Source: Treponema sp. (GTDB lineage Bacteria; Spirochaetota; Spirochaetia; Treponematales; Treponemataceae). From it: a stretch of 45,301 nt of DNA. The stretch covers positions 1 through 45,301 of the forward strand of contig JAFLSQ010000014.1 of NCBI GenBank assembly GCA_022510865.1. The letters are read 5' to 3'. The translations under genes were made by a program, and so were the position numbers. Each line of letters opens with the position of its first letter. The first letter of the stretch is position 1. The notes under the pieces were generated by a model, which was given only the letters and a program-made list of their open reading frames with translations, was not told where the DNA came from and did not search any database. Of this stretch, positions 31,884-40,548 are shown in pieces.

Positions 31884-32015
31884 CTGAATTTGCGCGCACA
31901 CTCGCCTGAATTTGCGCGTGTTAACGGCTGAATTTGCGCATCAAATCAGCTAATCTTACGCGCAAATTCAAGCGTTCCGGCACACAAATTCAGCCGTTCT
32001 GGTGCGCAAATTCAG
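31884..32015. repeat. Dyad-symmetric array of six 13-bp repeats with 22-bp period
   Basis: Three direct copies of CTGAATTTGCGCG/A (31884-31896, 31906-31918, 31928-31940) face three inverted copies (31959-31971, 31981-31993, 32003-32015). Each spacing within an arm is exactly 22 bases and all three pairs share one centre at 31949.5, with AGCT at the centre. Copies 4 and 5 have one and two mismatches. The 9-base gaps are not conserved beyond a weak AACG core. Because 22 is not a multiple of three, coding is unlikely. It lies in a 624-base region between the sugar ATPase and the HU-like protein gene. No matching family is known to me. It could be a helically phased binding array or a long RNA hairpin. 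Confidence 0.85.
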
Positions 32016-32292
32016 TCGGTACTGCACAGGCGGGCATGGCAATCAGCGTGATTTTTTACTTGCATTTACAGAAAACTGTGGTAGACTTAAGATGGGTTGG
32101 AAGAAGCCTGTTGCGGGCAGTGAGAGCTGCCCCTGTCTTTGACATTCTAGGATTATGGCGTGAACACGCAGAGCCGCAGTCTGGTTTCGCGGTCAATATC
32201 AATACTTATCTTTTTATACTTTCTTTATTTATACCACACTTTTGATTAAGAATAACAACATTGTGATTTTCATATTAAACAGGAGACGGTTA
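32016..32292. other. Intergenic stretch upstream of the HU-like gene
   Basis: TTGCAT-16-TAGACT (32060-32087) is a possible plus-strand promoter. A perfect 6-bp hairpin GGGCAG-tgagag-CTGCCC lies at 32115-32132 without a T tail. A 16-codon frame from 32092 has no ribosome site and was not called. Nothing else is recognisable; AT-rich sequence precedes the ribosome site at 32281. Confidence 0.4.
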
Positions 32293-33075
32293 ATGAAAGA
32301 ATCAAGTAAAGAATTAAAAATAGGTAAATTGTCAATAGCACTATATAAAAACCATCTGAACGCCAAGGACGGAAAAATCACTTACCATGCAAAGGTGGTG
32401 AACCGCGACAAGGCTTCTATGGCTGACATCTGTAACGATATTGTGGCCGCGGGCGACAACTGCGGGCTTACGGCTGATGAGATTAAAAAGATATGGCTTA
32501 AAATAAATCAGGCGCGGATGAAACGTCTGACAGAGGGCATCTCTACAGAAGATGACATCGGGACGATTTATCCGTCAGTGAAAGGCACTTTTGCGGATGA
32601 CCAGACTCCGTTCACAAAGGGCGCTCACACTGTCACAGTTCATCTAAGACCAAGCAGCAAGACTGCCCAGACCATGGCAGGCCTTACGCCGGTAATCACA
32701 CAGGGCAACACCTGTCATCCTGTGATTGAAAGCGTGGAGGACATGAGGACGCTGACCGGCACAACGCTGACACCCGGCGGACTTCTGAACATCAAGGGCA
32801 GGAACATCTGCATTACTGGCGATGATGATTCTGTGGGGCTGTACTTTGAGAATGTGCTTGACGCGGAGGAGGCTGTGAAAGTCTCTGCCAAGGATTTGGG
32901 CACAAACAGCAGGAACAACCTGTGCCTCATCATCCCGGACGCGCTCAAAGAGGGCTGCTGTTACAGGCTCAAACTTGTGACACAGTTCAACGGCAACAAG
33001 AAAGTGTTCCGCAAAGAGCCGCAGACTGCCTATGCAACCGCAACGCCGAAAGTTGCCGTAACAATAACCGAATAG
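32293..33075 (+). CDS. HU-like DNA-binding domain protein with Ig-like C-terminal domain (DUF4469)
   Basis: A 260-residue protein. Residues about 10-95 resemble the HU-type DNA-binding fold (SIALYKNHLNAKDGKITYHA, ADICNDIVAAG, LTADEIKKIWLKIN). Residues about 140-260 match the Ig-like DUF4469 type (LTPVITQGNTCHPVIE, LTPGGLLNIKGRNICITGDD). This two-domain form is common in Bacteroidetes and found in host-associated treponemes, and is proposed to organise DNA or respond to it. AGGAG 7 bases before ATG 32293 fixes the start. The repeat array sits 280 bases upstream, so the protein might bind it (inference). It has its own terminator and no operon partners. Confidence 0.78.
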   Translation: MKESSKELKIGKLSIALYKNHLNAKDGKITYHAKVVNRDKASMADICNDIVAAGDNCGLTADEIKKIWLKINQARMKRLTEGISTEDDIGTIYPSVKGTFADDQTPFTKGAHTVTVHLRPSSKTAQTMAGLTPVITQGNTCHPVIESVEDMRTLTGTTLTPGGLLNIKGRNICITGDDDSVGLYFENVLDAEEAVKVSAKDLGTNSRNNLCLIIPDALKEGCCYRLKLVTQFNGNKKVFRKEPQTAYATATPKVAVTITE

Positions 33076-33109
33076 CAGAGTCCTAAGGCAAAAAGATTCC
33101 GACCCGCAG

Positions 33110-33140
33110 GCCGCCCAGTTACATGGGCGGCTTGCTTTTT
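33110..33140 (+). terminator. Rho-independent terminator of the HU-like gene
   Basis: GCCGCCCA (33110-33117) and TGGGCGGC (33124-33131), 6-base loop, then TTGCTTTTT. Confidence 0.85.
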
Positions 33141-33159
33141 CCCGGACAGTCAGTCCGGG
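33141..33159. repeat. Perfect 7-bp hairpin between the two terminators
   Basis: CCCGGAC-agtca-GTCCGGG. T and A runs on either side extend the symmetry. No function is assignable; it may reinforce the terminators. Confidence 0.4.
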
Positions 33160-33161
33160 GC

Positions 33162-33188
33162 AAAAAAAAGACTGCCCAAAGGCAGTCT
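33162..33188 (-). terminator. Terminator of the tRNA-Leu gene
   Basis: On the minus strand AGACTGCC-tttg-GGCAGTCT, then eight T (33162-33169 on plus). Confidence 0.85.
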
Positions 33189-33191
33189 TTA

Positions 33192-33273
<82 letters not shown>

Positions 33274-33282
33274 GGAACGTGC

Positions 33283-33299
33283 TTCTGAATATATCAGAA
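33283..33299. promoter_or_regulatory. Dyad centred on the tRNA-Leu -10
   Basis: TTCTGA-atata-TCAGAA: 6-bp perfect arms around the -10 region of the tRNA promoter. Could be chance AT-rich symmetry or an operator. Confidence 0.35.
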
Positions 33300-33316
33300 A
33301 GCGCGCTGTGTGTCAA
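33288..33316 (-). promoter_or_regulatory. Predicted promoter of tRNA-Leu
   Basis: On the minus strand TTGACA (33311-33316), 17-base spacer, TATATT (33288-33293), about 15 bases before the tRNA 5' end. Near-consensus. Confidence 0.8.
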
Positions 33317-33362
33317 CCCGCCAGTCCAGATTTTAGCGGATTATCAGACGGAAAACCGCGGA

Positions 33363-35414
33363 TTATCCAAGGCCGCCCGCTTTCAGCTGAAAATGACTGA
33401 ATTCCATGCTGAAACTTGCCCTGCCCTGCGTGGCGGAGCGCAGGTTCGTTGTAAAGCCGAACATATTCGCCATGGGAGCCTGCGCGTGGATAATCTCGCC
33501 GGTGCCTTTTGAGTCCTGCCCCATAATGCTGCCCCCGCGCTGGCTCAGCTGGCTGCTAGCAGGGCCGACAAACTCTTTGGGGCATGAAATATCAACATTC
33601 ATCACAGGCTCCAGAATCACAGGATTAGCCGCGGTGCACGCCTTGTCAAAAACCTGAGCGGCGCATGCCTCGAACGCGAACGGCGAGGAAGTCAGCTCGT
33701 TGTAGCCGATTGCCGTGACCTTTACCGCGATGTCTGTGCATGGGTAGCCGTATTTTATTCCCGAATTCAAGGATGATAAGAAGCCGCTTCTGATTGCCTC
33801 GATTATTTCTTCCGGGACTTCCACGTGGCGGCAGGCAATCTCAAAGCTGTTCCCGCTGCCCTGCTCGCGCTGGCTCACATCCACGGTCAGGCTCGCGGTG
33901 TTCTCCTTGCCCGCAAGAATCCGGCTGAAATCCTCGGTTGCCTCGGCAGTGCCGCTCACGCTCTCGCGGTAAGTGACCTGCGGTGCGCCCACATTGCACT
34001 TCACGCCAAAATCATCGCGCATACGTGTGACAAGCACATCAAGGTGAAGCTCTCCCATCCCGCTGATGATGAGCTGGCCGGTCTCTGCGTCCTCATGGCT
34101 TGTGAAAGTGGGGTCCTCGCGGGCAAGAATCTCAAGCGTCTCGTTCATCTTGTCTTTCTCGCTCATGGACTCAGGCTCAAGCGCGACCGAAATCACAGGC
34201 TGCGGGAAAACTGGCTGCTCCAGAAGAACGGGGAACGCCTCCGTGCCCACAGAATCGCCGGTCTGCGCGAACTTCAAACCGATGAAAACCGCTATGTCTC
34301 CCGCGTTCACGCTGTCGCACGGCTCGCTTTTGTTCGCGTGCATCCGAAGAATACGGTTCACACGCTCGCGCTTCTTCTTGTTGATGTTATAAATCTGACT
34401 GCCCGCCTGAATTTTCCCCGAATACATCCGCACATAGCAGAGCGGCCCCATCTCGCGGTCATACTGAATCTTAAAGACAAGGCCAAGCGGCATTTTGGCA
34501 GCGTCGCACGGAACAACAGTCTCTTCCTCAGAGTCTTTTTTCACGCGGATTCCTTTTGCGCCCGGAATGTCAAGCGGAGATGGCAGATAGTCAATCACCG
34601 CGTCAATGAGCGGCTGCACTCCCTGATTGTGGCGCGCGCTTCCCATCACAAACGGAACGAAAGCCCGGCTTATCGTCCCCTTTCTGATTGCTTCCTTTAA
34701 CTGGCTTGAAGTTATCTCGCCGCCTTCAAGATAGATTTCTGCGAGCGCGTCATCTGTTCCGGCGACGGTCTCAACAAGCTTCTCGCGCCACTCCTTGGCG
34801 GCGGCCATGCGCTCCTGGGCAATGTCGGTAAGGTCAAAGGTCTCGCCCTCATCATCCTCGTGCCAGCGGATTTCTTTCATCTCAAGCAGGTCAATCACGC
34901 CCTCAAAGTCCTGCCCCTCGCCAATCGGAATCTGCAATGCGAGCGTCTCAACGTTGAATTTCTCGTGCACGTCGTTCATAGAGGCAAAAAAATCCGCGCC
35001 GATTCTGTCCATCTTGTTCATAAAGCAGATTCGCGGAACGGAGAACTCGTCCGCCTGTTTCCAGACAGTCTCGGTCTGCGGCTGAACACCGTCAACCGCG
35101 CAGATGACTGCCACCGCGCCGTCCAGAACGCGCAGGCTGCGCTCAACCTCGGCGGTGAAGTCCACGTGGCCGGGCGTGTCGATTATGTTTATCTGATGGT
35201 CTTTCCAGTAAGTTGTTGTTGCGGCGGAGCAGATTGTAATTCCGCGCTCCTGTTCCTGCGCCATCCAGTCCATTGTGGCCTGACCGTCATCAATCTCGCC
35301 GATTTTATGGATTTTCCCCGTATAATAGAGGATTCGCTCTGTTGTGGTAGTTTTTCCGGCATCAATGTGCGCCATAATGCCGATGTTCCGCATTTTTTCC
35401 AGTGAAGTCGCCAT
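33363..35414 (-). CDS. fusA: Translation elongation factor G
   Basis: A 683-residue translational GTPase that moves tRNA and mRNA through the ribosome. It begins [20 protein letters not shown] with G1 AHIDAGKTT, switch [15 protein letters not shown]3 DTPGHVDF, G4 NKMD and a G5-like [15 protein letters not shown]. Domain IV-V motifs follow ([22 protein letters not shown]). The EF-G length is usual. Spirochaetes carry two diverged EF-G paralogues; the [19 protein letters not shown] sequence suggests this is one of those rather than the str-operon gene, since no rps/tuf genes are adjacent. GGAG lies before ATG 35414; the extension to 35516 has no ribosome site. Promoter TTTTCA-17-TATACT lies about 105 bases upstream. 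Confidence 0.93.
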   Translation of the reverse strand: MATSLEKMRNIGIMAHIDAGKTTTTERILYYTGKIHKIGEIDDGQATMDWMAQEQERGITICSAATTTYWKDHQINIIDTPGHVDFTAEVERSLRVLDGAVAVICAVDGVQPQTETVWKQADEFSVPRICFMNKMDRIGADFFASMNDVHEKFNVETLALQIPIGEGQDFEGVIDLLEMKEIRWHEDDEGETFDLTDIAQERMAAAKEWREKLVETVAGTDDALAEIYLEGGEITSSQLKEAIRKGTISRAFVPFVMGSARHNQGVQPLIDAVIDYLPSPLDIPGAKGIRVKKDSEEETVVPCDAAKMPLGLVFKIQYDREMGPLCYVRMYSGKIQAGSQIYNINKKKRERVNRILRMHANKSEPCDSVNAGDIAVFIGLKFAQTGDSVGTEAFPVLLEQPVFPQPVISVALEPESMSEKDKMNETLEILAREDPTFTSHEDAETGQLIISGMGELHLDVLVTRMRDDFGVKCNVGAPQVTYRESVSGTAEATEDFSRILAGKENTASLTVDVSQREQGSGNSFEIACRHVEVPEEIIEAIRSGFLSSLNSGIKYGYPCTDIAVKVTAIGYNELTSSPFAFEACAAQVFDKACTAANPVILEPVMNVDISCPKEFVGPASSQLSQRGGSIMGQDSKGTGEIIHAQAPMANMFGFTTNLRSATQGRASFSMEFSHFQLKAGGLG

Positions 35415-35491
35415 GTTCGCTCCGCCTAAAAATAGTGTTCGATAATACCCCCGCACCGCAGAAATCATCAGATTCCGAGGACAGCGAGTTT

Positions 35492-35507
35492 GTCCGCGCG
35501 AGCGGAC
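35492..35507. promoter_or_regulatory. 6-bp hairpin in the fusA leader
   Basis: GTCCGC-gcga-GCGGAC in the approximately 100-base 5' untranslated region of fusA. Stable, possibly a translational control element; no specific class recognised. Confidence 0.3.
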
Positions 35508-35518
35508 CAGTTCCACTA

Positions 35519-35547
35519 AGTATAATAAGTTTTGGCGGTTTTGAAAA
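35519..35547 (-). promoter_or_regulatory. Predicted promoter of fusA
   Basis: On the minus strand TTTTCA (35542-35547), 17-base spacer, TATACT (35519-35524). The -35 is weak. A second G5-TATTAT element at 35442-35452 lacks a good -35. Confidence 0.45.
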
Positions 35548-35601
35548 GTTGCGGGATTTTCCGCAGGGGCACAGAAAGAAAGTCGCTGTCAGGCAATCCG
35601 C

Positions 35602-35637
35602 AAAAAATACGGCTTTCCGCAAGCGGAAAGCCGTATT
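35602..35637 (-). terminator. Rho-independent terminator of cysK
   Basis: On the minus strand a 15-bp perfect stem (AATACGGCTTTCCGC, 35606-35620 with 35623-35637) ends in six T. The stem lies about 84 bases after the cysK stop. Confidence 0.85.
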
Positions 35638-35720
35638 CAAGCTTTATGATTTCATGCTTTTAATCAGCCGTGCAAATCTTACGCCTGATTTTTCCTGCGG
35701 ATTCTGGCAGGAGCGCGCGG

Positions 35721-36662
35721 CTACTGGCCGTCATTGAAAAGCGGTGTGGAAAGATAGCGGTCTCCAGAATCGGGCAGAATCACCACAATCACTTTGCCCT
35801 TGTTCTCCGCACGCTCCGCAAGGATTTTCGCGGCTTTGAGCGCGGCACCGCTTGATATTCCGACAAGCACACCCTCGCTGCGGGCAAAAGTCCTGCCCTC
35901 CTCAAAAGCGTCCTCGTTCTCAACTGCGATTACCTCGTCATAAATCTTTGTGTTCAGGACATCGGGAACAAATCCCGCGCCGATTCCCTGAATTTTGTGA
36001 GGGCCGGCCTCGCCTTTTGACAGAACAGGGCTTGCGGCAGGCTCAACCGCGACAACCTTGATGTTCGGATTTTTCTCTTTAAGATATTCGCCCGCACCTG
36101 TGATTGTTCCGCCTGTTCCTACACCGGCAACAAAAATATCTACTTTGCCGCCGCTCTGCTCCCAGATTTCAGGGCCTGTAGTCTGCTTATGAACCGCCGG
36201 GTTCGCGGGATTCACGAACTGACCAAGAATCACGCTGCCGGGTGTGCTTTTCTGAAGCTCATCGGCCTTGGCAATCGCGCCTTTCATGCCTTTCGCGCCC
36301 TCGGTGAGCACAAGTTCCGCGCCATAGGCTTTGAGCAGATTGCGGCGCTCAACGCTCATTGTCTCTGGCAGCGTGAACACCGCCTTGTAGCCTTTTGCGG
36401 CCGCAACCGACGCAAGCCCGATTCCCGTGTTGCCGGAGGTCGGCTCTATAATCGTTGCGCCGGGCTTAAGAATGCCTTTTTTCTCCGCGTCCTCAACCAT
36501 CGCAAGAGCAATTCGGTCTTTCACGCTTCCCGCCGGATTCAGATATTCCAGTTTTGCGACAACAACCGCGTCTTTTATTCCGGCAGCCTTTGAATAGCCG
36601 TTCAACTGCAAAAGCGGCGTCTTTCCAATCAGTTCCAAAGCACTCTGCTTAATCTCGCTCAT
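35721..36662 (-). CDS. cysK: Cysteine synthase A (O-acetylserine sulfhydrylase)
   Basis: A 313-residue PLP-dependent enzyme joining O-acetylserine and sulphide to give cysteine. It begins [20 protein letters not shown]; the PLP Lys lies in [11 protein letters not shown]. The [10 protein letters not shown] loop and the phosphate-binding [10 protein letters not shown] are intact, and the C-terminus has [15 protein letters not shown], a hallmark of CysK. AGGAG 6-8 bases before ATG 36662 fixes the start; an extension to 36698 has no ribosome site. The promoter is TTGACA-17-TATTCT with inverted repeats around it. No serine acetyltransferase gene is adjacent. Confidence 0.95.
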   Translation of the reverse strand: MSEIKQSALELIGKTPLLQLNGYSKAAGIKDAVVVAKLEYLNPAGSVKDRIALAMVEDAEKKGILKPGATIIEPTSGNTGIGLASVAAAKGYKAVFTLPETMSVERRNLLKAYGAELVLTEGAKGMKGAIAKADELQKSTPGSVILGQFVNPANPAVHKQTTGPEIWEQSGGKVDIFVAGVGTGGTITGAGEYLKEKNPNIKVVAVEPAASPVLSKGEAGPHKIQGIGAGFVPDVLNTKIYDEVIAVENEDAFEEGRTFARSEGVLVGISSGAALKAAKILAERAENKGKVIVVILPDSGDRYLSTPLFNDGQ

Positions 36663-36723
36663 TTTCTTCTCCTTGTCAGCGGACGTGCAGGGAGGCATTC
36701 AAAAAAACACATCCCTGATTGCC

Positions 36724-36785
36724 AACCTATTGTTTGAGTATGTTACGAGCAGAATAATCTTGATTACCTAGTTTGTCAATAGGTT
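36724..36785 (-). promoter_or_regulatory. cysK promoter flanked by 9-bp inverted repeats
   Basis: On the minus strand TTGACA (36774-36779), 17-base spacer, TATTCT (36751-36756). Perfect 9-bp repeats AACCTATTG (36724-36732) and CAATAGGTT (36777-36785) flank it; the upstream arm overlaps the -35 and the downstream arm follows the start site. An additional TACCTAG half-site lies in the spacer at about 36764-36771. This layout suits a dimeric or tetrameric repressor. Confidence 0.6.
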
Positions 36786-36818
36786 AATGAGGTTTTCTGC
36801 GGATTTTCTGAATTCCAC

Positions 36819-38996
36819 TTACAGGTCATCAATCCCGACAATCTGATAGCCGCCCTCAATCAGTGCGCTCACAAGAACGTCAAGATAATCATACAGAGGA
36901 TAGGCGTGATAGCCCTGCGAGAAACCGCCCACAATCGGGATTATTCCGCCGTGATTGCGCTCAATATCATCATAATACCTGCGAATCAGAGCTTCCGGCC
37001 GGGCATCGCCCTTGTCAAACTCAGAGAACTGATGCCTTGAGCCAACGTAAGTGTACCCGGAATTGTTGCCGTAAGCGATTAAATCTGGTGTGGCGGCGTA
37101 ATATGGCGCGTGCCAGTAAAGCGAAAGTTCGGTGCCGGTGCAGTCATAGAACTCGTCCTCGTTGCGACCAAGCCCGCGCCGCACGAATTCCTCGTTTATC
37201 ACAAAACTGTTTCTGGTCAAATCTGTGACCGTAAAGAACATTGACGCGCAGTCGTAACCGTTCGCGACAATCTGCCGGGTCTCCATCGGATAGCGGCGGA
37301 TAAACTCGCCGTTCAGGAAAAATGTGCCCGGAACGTTGTATTTTTTCAGGTTCGAGAGGATTTTCGCAAGCCCGTCCGCGTTGTCATAAAAATCAAAGAC
37401 AAGGGCAACTTTTTTCTGCGCGGATGATTTCGCCGTGCTCTCCGGGAAAATCGGCTTTGTGACCGCCTTGCTGCCAAGAGTGCGCACATAAATCGCATTT
37501 TTAAACTGATTGCCCTGCGCCGCGCCTACAAAAACTCTGTACCGCCCGTTCTGATTTTTCGCGTCGGGCACGCCCGCAAAATCACCCAAGCGGCTCCAAG
37601 TGTTCGTGTCACCGCTGTAGCGGTAATATGATGAAGAGCCGGTCTCCGCGACCACAGAGCTGCCGTCCCAGTAAGCGGCCACTGCGGAAGACAGCGTGAT
37701 TGTCTCCGCAAGATTCTGGCGCAAATTCCACAGGCGCACGCTTTTCTCGCCGCCCGCGCAGAGAACCTCGTCATTCATCCATAAAAAAGAAGCGATTCTC
37801 TCGCCGGACAACTCCGCCACACGTTTCCATGTGCTTATATCATAGACATAGAGTGCCGTGCCCGAGCGGAACGCAACTTTTGTATTATCAGGCGAGACAA
37901 TCGGACGGCCTGAGTCCTGAATCTCAAGCACCTGAGTCGCCTTTGCCGAAAGCCGGTAGACCGCGCATTTTTCTGGAGAGCCGTCATAAGGCAGTTTCTC
38001 CTGCCATAAAATCGGGGAGCCGGTCTCATCCCAAAGGATGACGGTGTCAATGAGTGACGCGCCTGAGTCTGTGTACGGACGTGAATAAACCACGTCCATG
38101 TAGTCGCAGACTGGGTTTTGTACGACAAGATAACTGAAAAGCCGGTTTTCCTGGCAGACGACGACTGACGTGACATCGGCATTCGAGGAGAATTTATCGG
38201 CAGTGCTGTCGAATCTGAACGGAAGCCTGCCCATCGCCTTTCCCTGCCCTATAATCCCAGAGTAAAGTCCAAGCGTGTAAAGCTCGCGCGTGTTTATTTT
38301 ATAAAGAAGATAATCGTCAATGTATGCGAGGCTTTTCTGCGATGCCCAGCAGACAGAGTTGATTGTTCCGCGTCCAATGCGGCGGTAACGCTCGTCAATC
38401 TCAACGCCGCGCATAACCGCGTCTGGGTTGCAGAAATAAACCGAGCCGTTTTTCTCGTAAAGGAGCACTGTGCTGTCCGGCGACCATTTTACCGGGATTT
38501 TCTCGTAGGAAATCAGAATGTCATCGTTCAGCACAGAAGCTTTGCCTGTTGCCGCGGACTCAAGCACAAGCCGGCCGGTCACCGCAGAGACGCGCTCTAT
38601 GCGGCAGAAAAATTTTCCGTCCGGGCTTGCGCTGTACGCTGCGACCGGCAGGGCGTGCTCCGGGATGCGCTCAAGCCGGGTAATCCAGTCAAGTCTCTGC
38701 GAGTCCCTGTCGTAGCGGGCGGTTCCGTAGCGGTTGCGAATTTGCAGCACGCTCCCGCCCAAAAGCCGTTCCATCTGCTCAGGATAGCAGGTAATCAGAT
38801 TCGGGGTAGTCTCGGGCGAGCCGTCCTTTATCCGCGCGTAAAAAACTGATTTATACGGACTTGCGCCGGCGGAATTCTGGCTCACGGTGAACACAATCTC
38901 ATCATCCGCATTTATATCAGGATTTCCAAAACTGATTTCTGCGGAAACATTAAAAACTGCGAGCAAGAGAATCAAAAACGGGATTATCTTTTTCAT
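36819..38996 (-). CDS. Secreted beta-propeller protein with degenerate polysaccharide deacetylase domain
   Basis: A 725-residue protein with a Sec signal peptide (MKKIIPFLILLLAVFNVSA). Residues about 20-490 have WD40/PD40-like strands (KFFCRIERVSAVTG, PVKWSPDSTVLLYEKNG, PIVSPDNTKVAFRSGTALYVYDISTW), so a beta-propeller. Residues about 510-725 follow the NodB polysaccharide-deacetylase fold: KVALVFDFYDNADGLAKIL, KYNVPGTFFLNGEFIRRYP, WHAPYYAAT. The TFDDG metal motif is changed to VFDFYDN and the second metal motif (HSxxH) is replaced by MFFTVTDL, with no His. So it is probably a non-catalytic sugar-binding domain. Its ATG overlaps the stop of the zinc-ribbon gene (ATGA). Part of a cell-wall operon with the M23 peptidase. 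Confidence 0.8.
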   Translation of the reverse strand: MKKIIPFLILLLAVFNVSAEISFGNPDINADDEIVFTVSQNSAGASPYKSVFYARIKDGSPETTPNLITCYPEQMERLLGGSVLQIRNRYGTARYDRDSQRLDWITRLERIPEHALPVAAYSASPDGKFFCRIERVSAVTGRLVLESAATGKASVLNDDILISYEKIPVKWSPDSTVLLYEKNGSVYFCNPDAVMRGVEIDERYRRIGRGTINSVCWASQKSLAYIDDYLLYKINTRELYTLGLYSGIIGQGKAMGRLPFRFDSTADKFSSNADVTSVVVCQENRLFSYLVVQNPVCDYMDVVYSRPYTDSGASLIDTVILWDETGSPILWQEKLPYDGSPEKCAVYRLSAKATQVLEIQDSGRPIVSPDNTKVAFRSGTALYVYDISTWKRVAELSGERIASFLWMNDEVLCAGGEKSVRLWNLRQNLAETITLSSAVAAYWDGSSVVAETGSSSYYRYSGDTNTWSRLGDFAGVPDAKNQNGRYRVFVGAAQGNQFKNAIYVRTLGSKAVTKPIFPESTAKSSAQKKVALVFDFYDNADGLAKILSNLKKYNVPGTFFLNGEFIRRYPMETRQIVANGYDCASMFFTVTDLTRNSFVINEEFVRRGLGRNEDEFYDCTGTELSLYWHAPYYAATPDLIAYGNNSGYTYVGSRHQFSEFDKGDARPEALIRRYYDDIERNHGGIIPIVGGFSQGYHAYPLYDYLDVLVSALIEGGYQIVGIDDL

Positions 38997-39229
38997 TTGT
39001 GCATCTCCGAGCTTAAAGCAAGTGCCGAAAGTTCCTGCTCCAGATTATCAAGCTGATTTGAAAGCTTTTCTATCTGGGCAAAGCGGTTCTCCAAAAATTT
39101 TTCCTTATATTGCGCGTACTTCGCGTCCATAGCGCGGTGCGCCTGCTCCTCAATGCTGGAATATCCGCACCATGGGCAATAACGAAACGCATTCTCTATC
39201 ACTTTGCCGCATCCACCGCAAATGCACAT
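38993..39229 (-). CDS. Small zinc-ribbon plus coiled-coil protein
   Basis: A 78-residue protein: N-terminal zinc ribbon MCICGGCGKVIENAFRYCPWCG (CxxC...CxxC), then about 50 charged residues predicted as coiled coil (KYAQYKEKFLENRFAQIEKL, LDNLEQELSAL). Such proteins are adaptor-like. GGAGGAG lies 5-6 bases before ATG 39229. It starts 13 bases after the M23 gene and its stop overlaps the propeller gene. I recognise no named family. Confidence 0.8.
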   Translation of the reverse strand: MCICGGCGKVIENAFRYCPWCGYSSIEEQAHRAMDAKYAQYKEKFLENRFAQIEKLSNQLDNLEQELSALALSSEMHK

Positions 39230-39242
39230 AACTCTCCTCCGC

Positions 39243-40406
39243 CTATCTTTTGAGTATTGACATCGGATCCATCAGTTTTCCGTTTTTATACACCGTAAAA
39301 TGCAGGTGCGGTCCGGTTGAGTATCCTGTTGAGCCGACAAGCCCGATTCTTGTTCCCTGACTGACCCACTGTCCTGTCGTTGCGAGCGCCTTGCTCATGT
39401 GGGCATACAAAGTCTGATATCCGTTGCCGTGGTCGATTATCACATAGTTTCCGTAAATTCTGTGCATATTGCCAACTTTCATAACCCTGCCGCTCATTGC
39501 CGCATAAATTGGTGTGCCGGTCGGGCACGCCATGTCAGTTCCGGTGTGGAACGTCCTGACCCCGGTGAACGGGTCTGCGCGGTAGCCGTAAGGCGAGCTC
39601 CAGTTGAACCGTGCAGTGATTGGCATTGTGAAAAGCTCGCCCATCGCGCTTTGCAATGCGCCCGCGTCCAGACCAACGCCCGGAATAAAAAGCTGCTGCC
39701 CCGCGCTCAGAACCTCGTGCGACAAGTCATTCACATCAAGAAGATTGTCCAGCTTGATTTTGTATTTTGCCGCGACCGAGTTCAGAGAATCGCCTTTTTT
39801 CACAGTGTAAAGAATGCCGTCCACCGACGGGATTTTGAGCTTCTGCCCCGCCGCAAGCTGCCGCACGTTGCCAATGTCATTCACAGAAATCAGCGTGGAG
39901 ATGTTCCTCAGCCCGAATTTCATGGCAATCCCGCTGATTGTATCGCCCGAGCGCACTTTATAATTCTGATATGTGACGGGCTGGGTGAAACTTTCCGCCG
40001 CAAGCCCAGAAATATTCAGCAGATTTCCCGCCTCATCGTAATCCTTGCTTCCTTCAAGCGCGAACGATGCCATCAGCCTGTTCAGATTCTCAATGTCAAG
40101 CGACTCGCCGTGCTGAAATTTGAGCGGCCCCGTGTGATTCACAGAGAACGCGCGGATGCGCATTACGCCCGCAAGAACAGTGACAAGCGCGGCGAGCGCA
40201 ATCACAGAGATTGAGATGACTTTTATGTGCGATTTTGCGAACCCGGATGCCTCCGTGAGCACTGCCCCGAGCGTCCTAAGAAAATTCCGCAGTGAGATGC
40301 CTTTTTTGACCCGCTTAGCGTGAAAACTCCTGAATTCCGGCGCGGCGGACTCGTATGTAATGGAAAGTGATTTGTGTGATTTCTGCCTTCCTCTGAGAAT
40401 GGGCAT
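39243..40406 (-). CDS. LysM-M23 family peptidoglycan endopeptidase (membrane anchored)
   Basis: A 387-residue protein: an N-terminal cytoplasmic part (about 1-60), one membrane segment (VISISVIALAALVTVLAGVMRI), then two LysM domains (VRSGDTISGIAMKFGL...; VKKGDSLNSVAAKYKI...) and a C-terminal LytM/M23 domain. The M23 zinc ligands are visible: HTGTDMACPTG (His, Asp), and HLHFTV (HxH). It binds peptidoglycan and cuts its peptide cross-links in the periplasm. The start at 40406 is favoured by GAGGA 5 bases upstream; an ATG at 40457 is in frame but without a ribosome site. First gene of a three-gene minus operon, divergent from the penicillin-binding protein. Confidence 0.93.
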   Translation of the reverse strand: MPILRGRQKSHKSLSITYESAAPEFRSFHAKRVKKGISLRNFLRTLGAVLTEASGFAKSHIKVISISVIALAALVTVLAGVMRIRAFSVNHTGPLKFQHGESLDIENLNRLMASFALEGSKDYDEAGNLLNISGLAAESFTQPVTYQNYKVRSGDTISGIAMKFGLRNISTLISVNDIGNVRQLAAGQKLKIPSVDGILYTVKKGDSLNSVAAKYKIKLDNLLDVNDLSHEVLSAGQQLFIPGVGLDAGALQSAMGELFTMPITARFNWSSPYGYRADPFTGVRTFHTGTDMACPTGTPIYAAMSGRVMKVGNMHRIYGNYVIIDHGNGYQTLYAHMSKALATTGQWVSQGTRIGLVGSTGYSTGPHLHFTVYKNGKLMDPMSILKR

Positions 40407-40548
40407 ACGAATCCTCTTTTCCCGGGAAGTGTCCTGAACAAAGCTGATTATTTCCATAGTTCATCTATCGGAATAAAATAATGCCATGTTTAGATTTTAA
40501 CTGGTAATTTTATTGAATAATGGTTATAGTTATACAGGGTGGAACAAT

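Noticed and set aside
31884..32015. CRISPR array
   Set aside because: Repeats of 13 bp with 9-base gaps, half inverted; CRISPR repeats are longer, all direct, with 26-40 base spacers, and no cas genes are near.
32092..32142. 16-codon frame beginning ATGGGTTGGAAG
   Set aside because: No ribosome site and too short; a nearby promoter-like TTGCAT/TAGACT does not by itself support translation.
31690..32245. Short frames on both strands of the 624-base intergenic region
   Set aside because: They cross the repeat array, lack ribosome sites and have repeat-derived residues with no domain.
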